Positions 1 through 7,820 of a DNA stretch of 64,000 nucleotides are shown in pieces. The DNA comes from Acidihalobacter yilgarnensis (GTDB lineage: Bacteria; Pseudomonadota; Gammaproteobacteria; DSM-5130; Acidihalobacteraceae). The stretch lies in NCBI RefSeq assembly GCF_001753245.1, contig NZ_CP017415.1, positions 2,722,040 through 2,786,039 on the forward strand, given 5' to 3'. The first letter of the stretch is position 1. Each line of letters begins with the position of its first letter. The notes beneath the pieces are model-generated. The model worked only from the letters and a program-made list of their open reading frames with translations. It was not told the DNA's origin and did no database searches. The position numbers were made by a program, and so were the translations under genes.

Positions 1-9
1 GCACCTGAT

Positions 10-1178
10 TCATTCGCCGAAGGCCCGCTGCAACCGTGAAACCGCCTCCGTCAACACCGCCCTCGATGTCGCGAAATTCAAGCGCATGAAACCCTCGCCC
101 CCGGACCGAAATCGCTCCCAGGATTCAGCCCCAGACGCGCGACCTGAACCATCTGTCGGTGCAGCGCAGCATCGTCCAACCCCAACCCGCGGCAATCCAG
201 CCAGGCCAGATAGCCGAATTCAGGCGGGCGATAGCGAATGCCCGGCACCGCCTCGACGAGCGCTTCGCGCAGCCATTGGGCCGTCTCGGCCAGATAAGCG
301 ACCAAATCGCGCAGCCAGGGGTCAGCCTCACGCCAAGCGGCCTCTGCGGCCACCTGCGCAAACAGGTTCGCCTCAGACAATCCGCCAATGCGCAGCGCCT
401 CCTCGAAGCGTTGGCGCAGCGCGATATCCGGGATCACCACGATGGCCAGCTCCAGACCGGCAATATTGAAGCTCTTGCCCGCAGACAGCAATGTGATCAC
501 CCCTGCCTCGGCACCCGGCAGGCTGCCGAAAGGCCGGTGCCGGCTAGATGCGTGATACGCCAGATCGCCATGGACTTCGTCACTAACGACGATCACCCCG
601 TGGCGCCGCGCCAGCGCAAGCAGCCGGCTCAATTCCGCCTGCGTCCACACGCGTCCGACCGGGTTGTGCGGTGAACACAGCAGTAGCATCCGCGCCTGCG
701 GCATCAGCGCCTCAAGCTGCGGCCAGTCGATTTGATAACCCTCGCGGGTCTCCTGTAGCGCACTGATGAGCAAACGTCGGCCATGCGCCTCCACCGCCTT
801 GAGCAAGTGCGGATAGACCGGGGTCATCACAATCACGCCATCGTCCGGGGCGGTCAGTGCCTGCACGGCCGCATACAGCGCCGGTACAACCCCGCGCAGT
901 ACGCCGATATGACCTTCATCCACGTGCCAACCATGCCAGCGCTCATACCAGCCACACACTGCCCGCTTCAGCTCAGCAGTAAAAAAGGGATAACCGTAAA
1001 CCGGGTGGGCAGCGCGGGACTGGATCGCCTGAATGACGCAAGGCGGTGCAGGGAAATCCATGTCCGCCACCCACAGGGGCAGGACATCCATGCCAAACCG
1101 CGCCTTGCGTCCATCCCATTTCAGGGATGCGGTACCCAGCCGTTCGGGCGTAATCGTCGGGTCGAAGCCATTGTGCAT
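10..1178 (-). CDS. patB: PatB/MalY-type pyridoxal-phosphate C-S lyase (cystathionine beta-lyase-like), frameshifted near the 3' end
   Basis: A fold-type I PLP enzyme of the MalY/PatB family, which cleaves the C-S bond of cystathionine or cysteine conjugates in the cytoplasm. Visible landmarks are HNP at about residues 171-173, SDEVH at 199-203 and the PLP lysine in SAGKSFN at about 235. The uninterrupted frame stops at 78 after 366 codons and lacks the usual ending. That ending (GGEGFMRLNFATSR...) is present in the next frame down to position 10. One extra G in the G5 run (C5 at 98-102 on the + strand) would join them. The gene runs off toward the window edge but appears complete once the frame is corrected. 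The start at 1178 is chosen because MHNGFDPTI is typical of the family. Substrate is not determined. Confidence 0.85.
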
Positions 1179-1398
1179 GCCGTCTCCTTCACTACGGACA
1201 GATTGCGGGTGAGTTGCCAGCGCCTCAAGACAGAATATCCGTTAACGCGCTGCGGGGCGGCGACCACGGCGAGCGCACCGACAACCCCCAGAACCGGCAA
1301 GCAAGCAGCATACCATTCGCGGCCGGTGCGGCTGAGCGTGCATGCGTTATGATGCCGTTATGCCCGTATTACGGGGCCATTCACCACGGAATACGTCC

Positions 1399-1578
1399 AT
1401 GCGCAAACGATTCTTCCAGTTTCTACCCCTATGCACCCTATTGCTGCTCCAGGGTTGCAGCTATTCGCACTTGCACTTCAATTCGCCCACAAACGGTGCC
1501 GCACCCACCTGCATCGAGCACATGCGCGGCGCCTGCCCGCTGGGCAGCCACGCCCCGAATGCCAGCCCGTCGAACTGA
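1399..1578 (+). CDS. small putative lipoprotein
   Basis: A 59-residue protein with a basic N-terminus (MRKRFF), a hydrophobic stretch and a lipobox LLQGC around residues 15-19, so it should be a secreted, lipidated envelope protein. The mature part is only about 40 residues and has two more cysteines. No family is recognised. I chose the ATG at 1399 because it places the signal peptide at the N-terminus; an in-frame ATG at 1342 adds 19 residues that do not look like a signal. The GNAT gene begins 8 bases after the stop, so the two are probably co-transcribed. The small size leaves some chance that it is not a real gene. Confidence 0.6.
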   Translation: MRKRFFQFLPLCTLLLLQGCSYSHLHFNSPTNGAAPTCIEHMRGACPLGSHAPNASPSN

Positions 1579-1586
1579 AGCAAGCG

Positions 1587-2106
1587 ATGGCGGCCTGGCA
1601 AATCCGCCCCGTCGAGACACGCGACGAGGCGGCGCTGTGGGAATTGATACGGGGAGTCGCCCGCGCCGGCGATAGTTATACCCTATCCTCCCGACATCAA
1701 ACGCGAACAGGCACGCCGCCTGTGGTATGAGGTACCCGCCGAAACGCACGTCGCGATGGACGGGGACCAGTTGCTCGGCGGTTATTACATCAAGCCCAAT
1801 CAGGATGGGCCGGGTGGACATGTCTGTAACTGCGGTTACCTCGTCGCGCCCGAGGCGCGCGGGCGCGGCGTCGCCCGCGCGCTACACGCCCATTCGCTGG
1901 ACACCGCGCAACGACTGGGCTTCCTCGCCATGCAGTACAACCTGGTGGTATCGAGCAACACGGTCGCGGTCAGGCTGTGGCAGAAACTCGGCTTTGAAAT
2001 CGTCGGCACGTTACCGCGCGCCTTTCGCCATCCCACGCTCGGGCTGGTCGACGCCTATGTGATGTACCGCTGGCTAGGCAATCCGCAGGACGCTCCGATC
2101 CGTTAA
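1587..2106 (+). CDS. GNAT-family N-acetyltransferase, frameshifted near codon 31
   Basis: GCN5-related acetyltransferase that would move an acetyl group from acetyl-CoA to an unknown small amine. The first part, from ATG at 1587, reads MAAWQIRPVETRDEAALW...GDSY. The rest, in another frame, reads YPPDIKREQARRLWYE and continues to the stop at 2106, with the acetyl-CoA loop EARGRGVARAL and the VRLWQKLGF motif. Dropping one base near 1680 (TTATACCC) gives GDSYPYPPD, which matches the family pattern at this point. The shift is not in a G/C run, unlike the other frameshifts of the window. It may be a true mutation, or an error. The final codon overlaps the end of the convergent btaB gene. Confidence 0.75.
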
Positions 2107-2831
2107 ACCTTGCGTCCGACGAACAGGTAGTAAGGCATGCGCAGGCCAGGTAGATAAGGCACCGGCGCACGCCGTTCGTCAATGCGCAACACCTCAAGAC
2201 GGCGCGTCAGATAAGGCAAATGATCCGCGCTCGGGCGCACACCGTCGTGCCCGAACCAGGCTGGCCAGAAGTGTCTCGCCAACGCACCATGGCGGACACG
2301 CCCAGGTGCCGGATGCGGCCGCGAAACGTAGAAATCGACCACGCCGAGCACACCACCCGGTCGCAGCATCTCCAGTGCGTTGTCCACCGCCTCGTACCAG
2401 TCCGGAATCATGGTCAGGGCGTAGGCAAGGTACACCGCGTCCACCGGATGTTCCGGGCGGTAACGGGTGGCATCCGCCTCGCGCACCACCACGTTGTCGT
2501 GCCCAGACCAGCGCCGTTGAGCCTGCGCGAGCAGTGGGGCGCATACGTCCACCAGCTCAGCGCAGGCCAGCGTGTCCACTCGGTCACCTAGATAGGCCAA
2601 GTTGTGCCCGGTACCCGCACCCAGTTCGATCAACCGACCGCCACGAGACGGCAAATGCGTGGCCAGCGCAGCTAGCAAGTCGCCGCGGCCATGCAATAGA
2701 CGTTCACGGAAATCGTCGTAGCGCGTCGCCTGCGGTGCATAGAACCGGTTCAGGCGTTCGGCATGGGTCGCCCCCCCCGGTTGACCGCGCAGCAGCGTCC
2801 ACAACACTCGAGCATCATCGCGCAGATTCAT
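2103..2831 (-). CDS. btaB: BtaB-like N-methyltransferase of betaine-lipid synthesis
   Basis: SAM-dependent class I methyltransferase of 242 residues. The SAM-binding motif I (ELGAGTGHN) is at about residues 69-77. The C-terminal stretch (FWPAWFGHDGV, then DHLPYL and PYLPGLRMPYY) is typical of BtaB. In the known pathway BtaB methylates the homoserine head group made by BtaA three times, giving the phosphorus-free lipid DGTS. The gene lies 3 bases after btaA on the same strand, which strongly supports the assignment. It is probably co-transcribed from the promoter region upstream of btaA. A phospholipid N-methyltransferase of PmtA type is less likely given the partner gene. Confidence 0.87.
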   Translation of the reverse strand: MNLRDDARVLWTLLRGQPGGATHAERLNRFYAPQATRYDDFRERLLHGRGDLLAALATHLPSRGGRLIELGAGTGHNLAYLGDRVDTLACAELVDVCAPLLAQAQRRWSGHDNVVVREADATRYRPEHPVDAVYLAYALTMIPDWYEAVDNALEMLRPGGVLGVVDFYVSRPHPAPGRVRHGALARHFWPAWFGHDGVRPSADHLPYLTRRLEVLRIDERRAPVPYLPGLRMPYYLFVGRKV

Positions 2832-2834
2832 CGG

Positions 2835-4031
2835 TCAGACCGCGTGCTGGGCGATGTGGAAGCCGGCGTAGGTATGCACGCGATCATGCGTCTGCAACTG
2901 CGCCGCCAGCTCGCGCTCGAAGTGGAAACGCTCATGCAACGAACCGATACCGGGGATTCGCAGCGTTTCCAAATAACCCGGTTCGGCATGGGCGCTGCGG
3001 AAGATCAGGCGCGCATCAGGCGTGGCCCGCTCAATGATGGCCTGCCACTCCTCGACCAGGGCCTGCGGGTGATACACGCTCATCCAATCCATATGATCGA
3101 GCAGGACGAAGCGCGACAACTGCTCGTCGGTCTCGTGCAGAAAGCCCGTGACGGTGCTCGTATGCGGCTCGATGCAATCGACCAGGCCGCTCTTGAGCGC
3201 AGCGAAGCCCTCGGGCTTGAGATATTCCGGGCAGCAGGAAGCGGTATAACGACCGCGCAGGTATAGCGACCAGAAGTAATTATCGGTGATCGGCAAGCTG
3301 CAAAAAACGTATTCGACCGCCTCGCGGATGAAACCGGCGATACCGTTGTCGTGGCTACGCACCACCTCCTCTCGCTGCGGATGCGGCACGCCAAGCAGAC
3401 TCATGGTGAAGGGCCGCGACAGCGCCCAATTCATCCCCCGCCCCCAAAGGCGCGGAGCCACGTCGCGGTCGTAATGCGCGCGTTGTTCCTCGATATCGGT
3501 GGCGGCAAGCACGCGGTCGATCGCCGTGCGTAAGCCAGGCCTGAAATTGAGGTAGGCACGAAACCCCCGGGCCACCCAACCCGACAAGCCGAAATAGTAG
3601 AAGCTGCCGCCACGGCGACCGGGCTCGAAGGCGGCGATGTGTCGATCCCAATAGCTGCGCGCGAAGGGCGACAGATCGACGCGCAGGGCATCGTGATACA
3701 CCGCTCGCGCCTCCGCGTGGCGACCATCGCCGAACAAGGCGAAGAAATCGGCGTGCGCCAAACGGCGTATCCCGGCTAACTTGAGTTCGAGCAAGGCGGT
3801 TTGCCGTGGGTTGGCGTCCACCGCATGTATGCGTGCGGGGCCGCACAAGGCGTAATCGAGGACATTGCAACCAGCGCTGGTAATCACCAGCAAGCGGTCG
3901 TCCGGCCCGATGTGCAGGGCACGGCGATCGACTGCCGGGTCTTCCCAGCAGGTGTTGTAGACCAGAGAACGTGAATACAAGGCGTTGAACACACCTTGAT
4001 TGATTCGGTCGGCTAGGCGGGTACGGGTCAC
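2835..4031 (-). CDS. btaA: BtaA-like DUF3419 protein: SAM:diacylglycerol 3-amino-3-carboxypropyl transferase
   Basis: A 398-residue DUF3419 protein. BtaA moves the 3-amino-3-carboxypropyl group of SAM to diacylglycerol, the first step to diacylglyceryl-homoserine and DGTS. Seen here are YNTCWEDPAVDRRAL at about residues 26-40, a SAM-site-like stretch VITSAGCNVLDY at about 49-60 followed by AVDANPRQ, and the C-terminal LLDHMDWM and IFRSAH segments common in this family. It is followed directly by btaB. Upstream there is a candidate Pho box with a -10 element at the expected spacing, fitting induction by phosphate starvation as known for bta genes in alphaproteobacteria. Length is normal for the family. 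Confidence 0.9.
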   Translation of the reverse strand: MTRTRLADRINQGVFNALYSRSLVYNTCWEDPAVDRRALHIGPDDRLLVITSAGCNVLDYALCGPARIHAVDANPRQTALLELKLAGIRRLAHADFFALFGDGRHAEARAVYHDALRVDLSPFARSYWDRHIAAFEPGRRGGSFYYFGLSGWVARGFRAYLNFRPGLRTAIDRVLAATDIEEQRAHYDRDVAPRLWGRGMNWALSRPFTMSLLGVPHPQREEVVRSHDNGIAGFIREAVEYVFCSLPITDNYFWSLYLRGRYTASCCPEYLKPEGFAALKSGLVDCIEPHTSTVTGFLHETDEQLSRFVLLDHMDWMSVYHPQALVEEWQAIIERATPDARLIFRSAHAEPGYLETLRIPGIGSLHERFHFERELAAQLQTHDRVHTYAGFHIAQHAV

Positions 4032-4085
4032 GGCGGCACCTGTTCGCAGTCGGCTGACGTCGCGGGATCACGACACAAGACTGCG

Positions 4086-4119
4086 AGTCTAGAGTCCGCC
4101 TATGACAGCCCCATGACCC
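4086..4119 (-). promoter_or_regulatory. candidate PhoB (Pho) box and -10 element upstream of btaA
   Basis: On the minus strand two 7-bp units, GGGTCAT and CTGTCAT, are separated by 4 bp (4102-4119 on the + strand). The second is a perfect Pho-box unit and the first matches it at 5 of 7. Ten bases further downstream lies TAGACT (4086-4091), a 4/6 match to a sigma70 -10. The same 10-base offset is found at the E. coli phoA promoter. The block sits 55-88 bases before the btaA start. The first unit is also part of an inverted repeat (4111-4139), so a terminator role is an alternative. Confidence 0.5.
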
Positions 4120-4139
4120 CGCCGCCGACAGGGTCATGG
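4111..4139. repeat. 9-bp perfect inverted repeat between btaA and the upstream small gene
   Basis: CCATGACCC and GGGTCATGG are separated by 11 bases. The hairpin lies just past the stop of the 85-residue gene (4147) and before btaA. It has no T run, so it is a weak candidate terminator; it also overlaps one half of the proposed Pho box. Confidence 0.45.
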
Positions 4140-4146
4140 TCCACGC

Positions 4147-4404
4147 TCAATGCCCGTGCTGATGCAGGAATGTCACCTCGCCCAGGTCGCTCACCTCGAT
4201 GATGCGTGGTGCGATGCGACGGCTGGCGCCGTGTTCGAAGACCTCGCTGAGTACCACCCGATACGGCGAATGCCCGTGCTCGCCCTTGAGGATGCCGAAA
4301 TGACGGACGCCGTCGATGTTCAGGGAAACTGCCTCTTCGGCGTTCCACTGCGAAAAGTTATAGGTCACATTGCGGGGATAGGACAATACTTTTTCACCAG
4401 ACAT
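4147..4404 (-). CDS. small conserved-looking hypothetical protein
   Basis: An 85-residue soluble protein without signal peptide or membrane segment. It is rich in aromatic and charged residues and has a His-rich tail (FLHQHGH). No family is recognised. The start is supported by a purine-rich GGAGACGG just before the ATG at 4404. It sits upstream of btaA on the same strand with a 115-base gap that holds an inverted repeat and a Pho-box-like site, so it is probably a separate unit. Codon use looks like that of its neighbours, which supports a real gene. Function unknown. Confidence 0.6.
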   Translation of the reverse strand: MSGEKVLSYPRNVTYNFSQWNAEEAVSLNIDGVRHFGILKGEHGHSPYRVVLSEVFEHGASRRIAPRIIEVSDLGEVTFLHQHGH

Positions 4405-4514
4405 GAGCCGTCTCCTGCGAGTGCATTAGTGTTTGATGATCGACATTCTCGGCATTGGCATCCCATCTGGCAAGCACGGGGACAAGCGCCTGACGCCGGA
4501 GTAGTATTCTGTCC

Positions 4515-5561
4515 ATGACTAGCCTGCGTACCTTCGCGACGCTTGGCAGCCTGTTCATCCTCGGGCTGACCTTCTACCTCATCGAGGGCGTGCTCGTACC
4601 CTTCGTACTGGCTTGGGTATTGGCCTACCTGCTGGTGCCGCTGGTCGACCGCCTGCAGGCACACATGCCCAGATTGTTCGCCATCGTGCTCGCCTTCTTC
4701 ATGGTGTTCGTCGGTATCGCGGTCCTGCTGCTCGGGCTGATCCCTGCGCTGCAGGGGCAGATCAGCCGCTTTTTGGCCACACTGCCTGCCTACGCACATC
4801 ATCTCAATATCACGCTGGACGCCCTGGCGACGCACCTGCATCTGCCCATCACGCCCGGTAGCATCGCAAACAATCTGGAGCAGCAGGTGCGCCACCTCGG
4901 CACGCACCTGCTGGAGGCGCCGACGGCCCTGCTCAATACCGCCACCGGCATGATCCGGGTTGCCGTCCTGATCGCGCTGGTGCCCATCGTCAGCTTTTAT
5001 TTACTGCGCGACTGGCACCACCTCAGCGCGGGTATCGAGTCGTTTCTGAGCGTACCGGCACGCACCAGCCTCAAGGCCTTTCTGCAAAGCAGCGACCGGG
5101 TGCTGCGTCGCTTCATCCATGGTCAGCTACTGGTCATGCTGGCCATCGGTTGCGGCTATTCGCTTGGCTTCGGTCTGGCGGGGATCAACCTGGGGCTGGT
5201 ACTCGGCGTGCTGGCGGGATTGGTCAGTGTCGTGCCCTTTGCCTCGTTCATCCTCGGCGGTCTGCCCGCCCTGCTACTCGCCGTGCTGCAATTCCACGAC
5301 CTGACTCATCCGTTGATAATCCTCGCCACCATCGGGCTGACCGAATTCGTCGGCAATACCATCCTGACGCCGGTGCTTGTCGGACGATTCGTACAGGTTC
5401 ATCCCGCCGTGGTGCTCCTGTCCATCTTCGCCGGTGGGGCCTTATACGGCATTCTTGGCATGCTGCTCGCGTTACCGGTAGCGGCCAGTGTGTCGGCTTA
5501 CTGGGGACGAGGAGGCCCGATTGCCGACGAGACGTTGGAACGCGTCGTCACTGAACCTTGA
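4515..5561 (+). CDS. AI-2E family (PerM/YdgG-type) membrane permease
   Basis: A 348-residue polytopic inner-membrane protein of the AI-2E/UPF0118 family. Two hydrophobic hairpins (about residues 8-40 and 55-85) are followed by a soluble segment rich in short helices, then four or more membrane helices in the C-terminal half (ALVPIVSFYLLRDW, IGCGYSLGFGLAGI, LVSVVPFASFILG, TIGLTEFVGNTILTPVLVG). The PFAS and GNTILTPxLVG motifs are family hallmarks. Members have been linked to autoinducer or ion export, but the substrate here cannot be told. The gene stands alone and divergently from the 85-residue gene, and converges on the YbhB-like gene. Confidence 0.88.
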   Translation: MTSLRTFATLGSLFILGLTFYLIEGVLVPFVLAWVLAYLLVPLVDRLQAHMPRLFAIVLAFFMVFVGIAVLLLGLIPALQGQISRFLATLPAYAHHLNITLDALATHLHLPITPGSIANNLEQQVRHLGTHLLEAPTALLNTATGMIRVAVLIALVPIVSFYLLRDWHHLSAGIESFLSVPARTSLKAFLQSSDRVLRRFIHGQLLVMLAIGCGYSLGFGLAGINLGLVLGVLAGLVSVVPFASFILGGLPALLLAVLQFHDLTHPLIILATIGLTEFVGNTILTPVLVGRFVQVHPAVVLLSIFAGGALYGILGMLLALPVAASVSAYWGRGGPIADETLERVVTEP

Positions 5562-5584
5562 ACGGGGCCACACACGACCGGGCC

Positions 5585-5600
5585 GGTCGGACGACCGACC
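5585..5600. terminator. hairpin between convergent genes, possible terminator
   Basis: GGTCGG and CCGACC are separated by ACGA, just after the AI-2E stop and just before the stop of the convergent ybhB gene. It is GC-rich and without a T run, so only the position supports a terminator role. Confidence 0.35.
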
Positions 5601-5609
5601 CGGGAACCG

Positions 5610-6242
5610 CTAGTCCAGCGAAACCGCCGGATTGAGGCTGTACAAACCCACGATGCGATCTTCGGCCAGCACATGTCCCTCGATCGCGGCGCGTACGTCG
5701 GCGCCCGTGAACACACCCTCGACCGGGCAACGCTCAAGATCCGTGGCATACAGAACGAAGTGATAGTGATGCACGATTTCGTCGTTCCACGGTGGGCAAG
5801 GACCGTCATAACCGAAATACTGGCCGGCCATCTGCGCGTCCTCCGCGAGAAATCCGGTGTAGTCATTGAGCCCTTGACGCGTACCCGACGGGCCATTGGG
5901 CGTACGCTTGCCACCCGGCGTCACCGCCGCGCTGCAGCTGCCAGTGGCAATGCCAGGCAATGAAGGATCGATATCCACCAAGCTCCAGTGGAAAAAATCC
6001 ACCCGAGGCAGCGAAGCCGGTATCGTACGGCCTACCTGATTTACATCGTCGGCACGACTAGGCACATCAGGGTCGTAACACAATAACACCAAGCTCCGCG
6101 TACCCGCCGGCAGGTCATGCCAGGCAAAGTGCGGGTTGCGGTTCGAACCCAGCGCCATACCATCTTGGTCATCAGGGATACCGAAGGCGAATTCAGGCGC
6201 GATGGGCGCCTGATCGACCAGACTGTCACTCACGAGCTTCAT
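5610..6242 (-). CDS. YbhB/YbcL family Raf-kinase-inhibitor-like (PEBP) protein
   Basis: A 210-residue PEBP-fold protein. Family motifs include HFAWHDLPAGTRSLVLLCYDPDVPSRA at about residues 38-64 (the DPD-P anion site), FFHWSLVDID and the GYDGPCPP segment followed by HHYHFVLYATDL. PEBP proteins bind anionic or phosphorylated ligands; the bacterial members have no firmly known role. The ATG overlaps the stop of the upstream RibD-like gene by one base (TAATG on the minus strand), so translation is probably coupled. No signal peptide is visible, so it should be cytoplasmic. Confidence 0.9.
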   Translation of the reverse strand: MKLVSDSLVDQAPIAPEFAFGIPDDQDGMALGSNRNPHFAWHDLPAGTRSLVLLCYDPDVPSRADDVNQVGRTIPASLPRVDFFHWSLVDIDPSLPGIATGSCSAAVTPGGKRTPNGPSGTRQGLNDYTGFLAEDAQMAGQYFGYDGPCPPWNDEIVHHYHFVLYATDLERCPVEGVFTGADVRAAIEGHVLAEDRIVGLYSLNPAVSLD

Positions 6243-7111
6243 TATGGGCCTCCTGCGTAGATTAGGGTCGAAGCATCCGGAGCAAGGGTGCGGTAACAGC
6301 CGAAGAATTGACCACCCGCACCCGGCAGGGCCGGATCGTAATACAGACGGTGCAACCTCAGATCAAGCGGGGGTCCGAGAATCGCCCCCTCGATCAAACT
6401 GGTGAAGGGTCCACCGCCCAACAGGCGGTGAACCTGGGTCAGATACAAGTGGGATAACACCCCGCCGGCAGCCAGTAAATGCAGCATCCGCGCCCCACCG
6501 ACGGCATAGATCGCCAGCAGTCCACGTGCCGCGAGCCTATCGATCGCCATCCTCGCATCCACCTCGTCGTGGCCAGCGGCCAGCACCGTCGCGCCGCGCT
6601 GGCGTAATGCGTCGGCCGGAGGGGATGTCGCTGCCGCCTCGCTGCTGAGTACCAACAAGCGCTCAGGTGGCACGCCGGCGGGGATGGCGAAATCCATCCG
6701 GCGGCTTAACACCACAATCCAAGGCCACGCGGGCAGGCCGCGCGCAGTACGCCAGGCGCGCAGGGCTGCATAGCGTGGATCTGTAAACGCGACAAACAGA
6801 TCCTGCGCATGACCAAGCGCTCTTGCCCGCAGGTGACGCCCGCTGATCATGATGGCGTCTGCCTGTATTGCAAGCTCCTGAAACAACCACCAATCGCGTG
6901 CATTGGCGATAGCCGGCGGGACCCCACCATCGTCGTCCAAGGCAATACGGCCATCCAAGCTGGCCACAAAATTGGCATAGACCAAGGGAGCACGATCCGC
7001 GTCTGCTCGCAGATCGTGCTCAAGGTACAGCCCCGCCAAAGGACGGGGCTCGCCCGGCGGCCAAAGCGGCCGGACGCAGGTTGCGTTCACCGGGGGCTCA
7101 TCCCCCTGCAT
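6242..7111 (-). CDS. RibD C-terminal domain reductase (dihydrofolate-reductase-like fold)
   Basis: A protein of about 289 residues carrying only the reductase half of RibD. The pattern VYANFVASLDGRIAL, followed by a deaminase-free region and ADAIMISGRHLRARAL, is that of NADPH-dependent pyrimidine or pterin reductases. The later AVGGARMLHLLAAG and the C-terminal hydrophobic strand fit the fold. No cytidine-deaminase zinc motif is present, so it is not the bifunctional RibD. I chose the ATG at 7111 because the longer reading from 7192 runs through the end of the next gene. It is coupled to the PEBP gene. The natural substrate is unknown. Confidence 0.82.
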   Translation of the reverse strand: MQGDEPPVNATCVRPLWPPGEPRPLAGLYLEHDLRADADRAPLVYANFVASLDGRIALDDDGGVPPAIANARDWWLFQELAIQADAIMISGRHLRARALGHAQDLFVAFTDPRYAALRAWRTARGLPAWPWIVVLSRRMDFAIPAGVPPERLLVLSSEAAATSPPADALRQRGATVLAAGHDEVDARMAIDRLAARGLLAIYAVGGARMLHLLAAGGVLSHLYLTQVHRLLGGGPFTSLIEGAILGPPLDLRLHRLYYDPALPGAGGQFFGCYRTLAPDASTLIYAGGP

Positions 7112-7130
7112 GCGAGTGCCCCTGCCGGGA

Positions 7131-7712
7131 TTAGCTACCCTGACCGCCGTGCATCTCGGCGAGACGCTTACCGATGGCATTAAGCTCGGCAATCATCGCA
7201 TCGGTCTTCGGGTTGATCTTGCGCATGGCAGCGACGGTATCCTCGCTGAGCTTTTTGCGTGCGGCAGCTACTTTCGGGTCCTTCACGGCCTTGCTTTCCG
7301 CCTTGATCAGTTCAACCTGTGTCTTGCGTGCCTCGGCGATCAGCGACTGACGCTTGGCATTGGCCGTGTTCTTGTCTTCGATCTGCTTGCCCAGCTTGTT
7401 GAGCGCATCGATCTTGGGCTGCGGATCCGAACCCTGGCGCTTCATCGTGGCCACAAGCAAGGTGCGGAAATGCTTTTCCTGCTTCAAAAGATCGGGCGTC
7501 TTCTTCATCGCCTCCTGCTGTGTCTGAGCCAACTCGGCACGCAGTTGCATGAAGCGCTGCTCCATCTGCATCGCCTTATTATTGGCCTCGGCGCTTGGCT
7601 GGGCGGACTGCTGATCAGCCGCCTGGGCGGGGACGCCGAGACAGAGCGTCGCCGCGACGGTGAGGGCGCCGGCCAAGCCGACGAGGGTGCGCTGCTTGCG
7701 ACTGGAACTCAT
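7131..7712 (-). CDS. periplasmic helical protein with signal peptide
   Basis: A 193-residue protein with a clear signal peptide (basic MSSSRKQR, hydrophobic core, cut near VPAQAADQ at about residue 31). The mature part is nearly all charged helix with Gln, Lys and Ala and is likely a coiled coil, reminiscent of Spy/CpxP-like periplasmic chaperones but without a clear LTxxQ motif. It has no cysteine after the signal. It lies beyond the sensor kinase on the same strand with about 100 bases between, so it could be an output of that regulator. Family assignment is uncertain. Confidence 0.72.
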   Translation of the reverse strand: MSSSRKQRTLVGLAGALTVAATLCLGVPAQAADQQSAQPSAEANNKAMQMEQRFMQLRAELAQTQQEAMKKTPDLLKQEKHFRTLLVATMKRQGSDPQPKIDALNKLGKQIEDKNTANAKRQSLIAEARKTQVELIKAESKAVKDPKVAAARKKLSEDTVAAMRKINPKTDAMIAELNAIGKRLAEMHGGQGS

Positions 7713-7820
7713 ACCTGGATCTCCCTGCGGAGGTGTGTGGATGTGGAGCGTCGGCGAATATGCCGAAGCGCGTAGCGCGCCACACTAACAGCCCATACCC
7801 TGTGCCTGTCAAGCATGCGC

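Noticed and set aside
4365-4907. 180-codon minus-strand reading over the AI-2E gene
   Set aside because: Gln/Asp/His-rich composition is typical of an antisense frame of a membrane protein gene.
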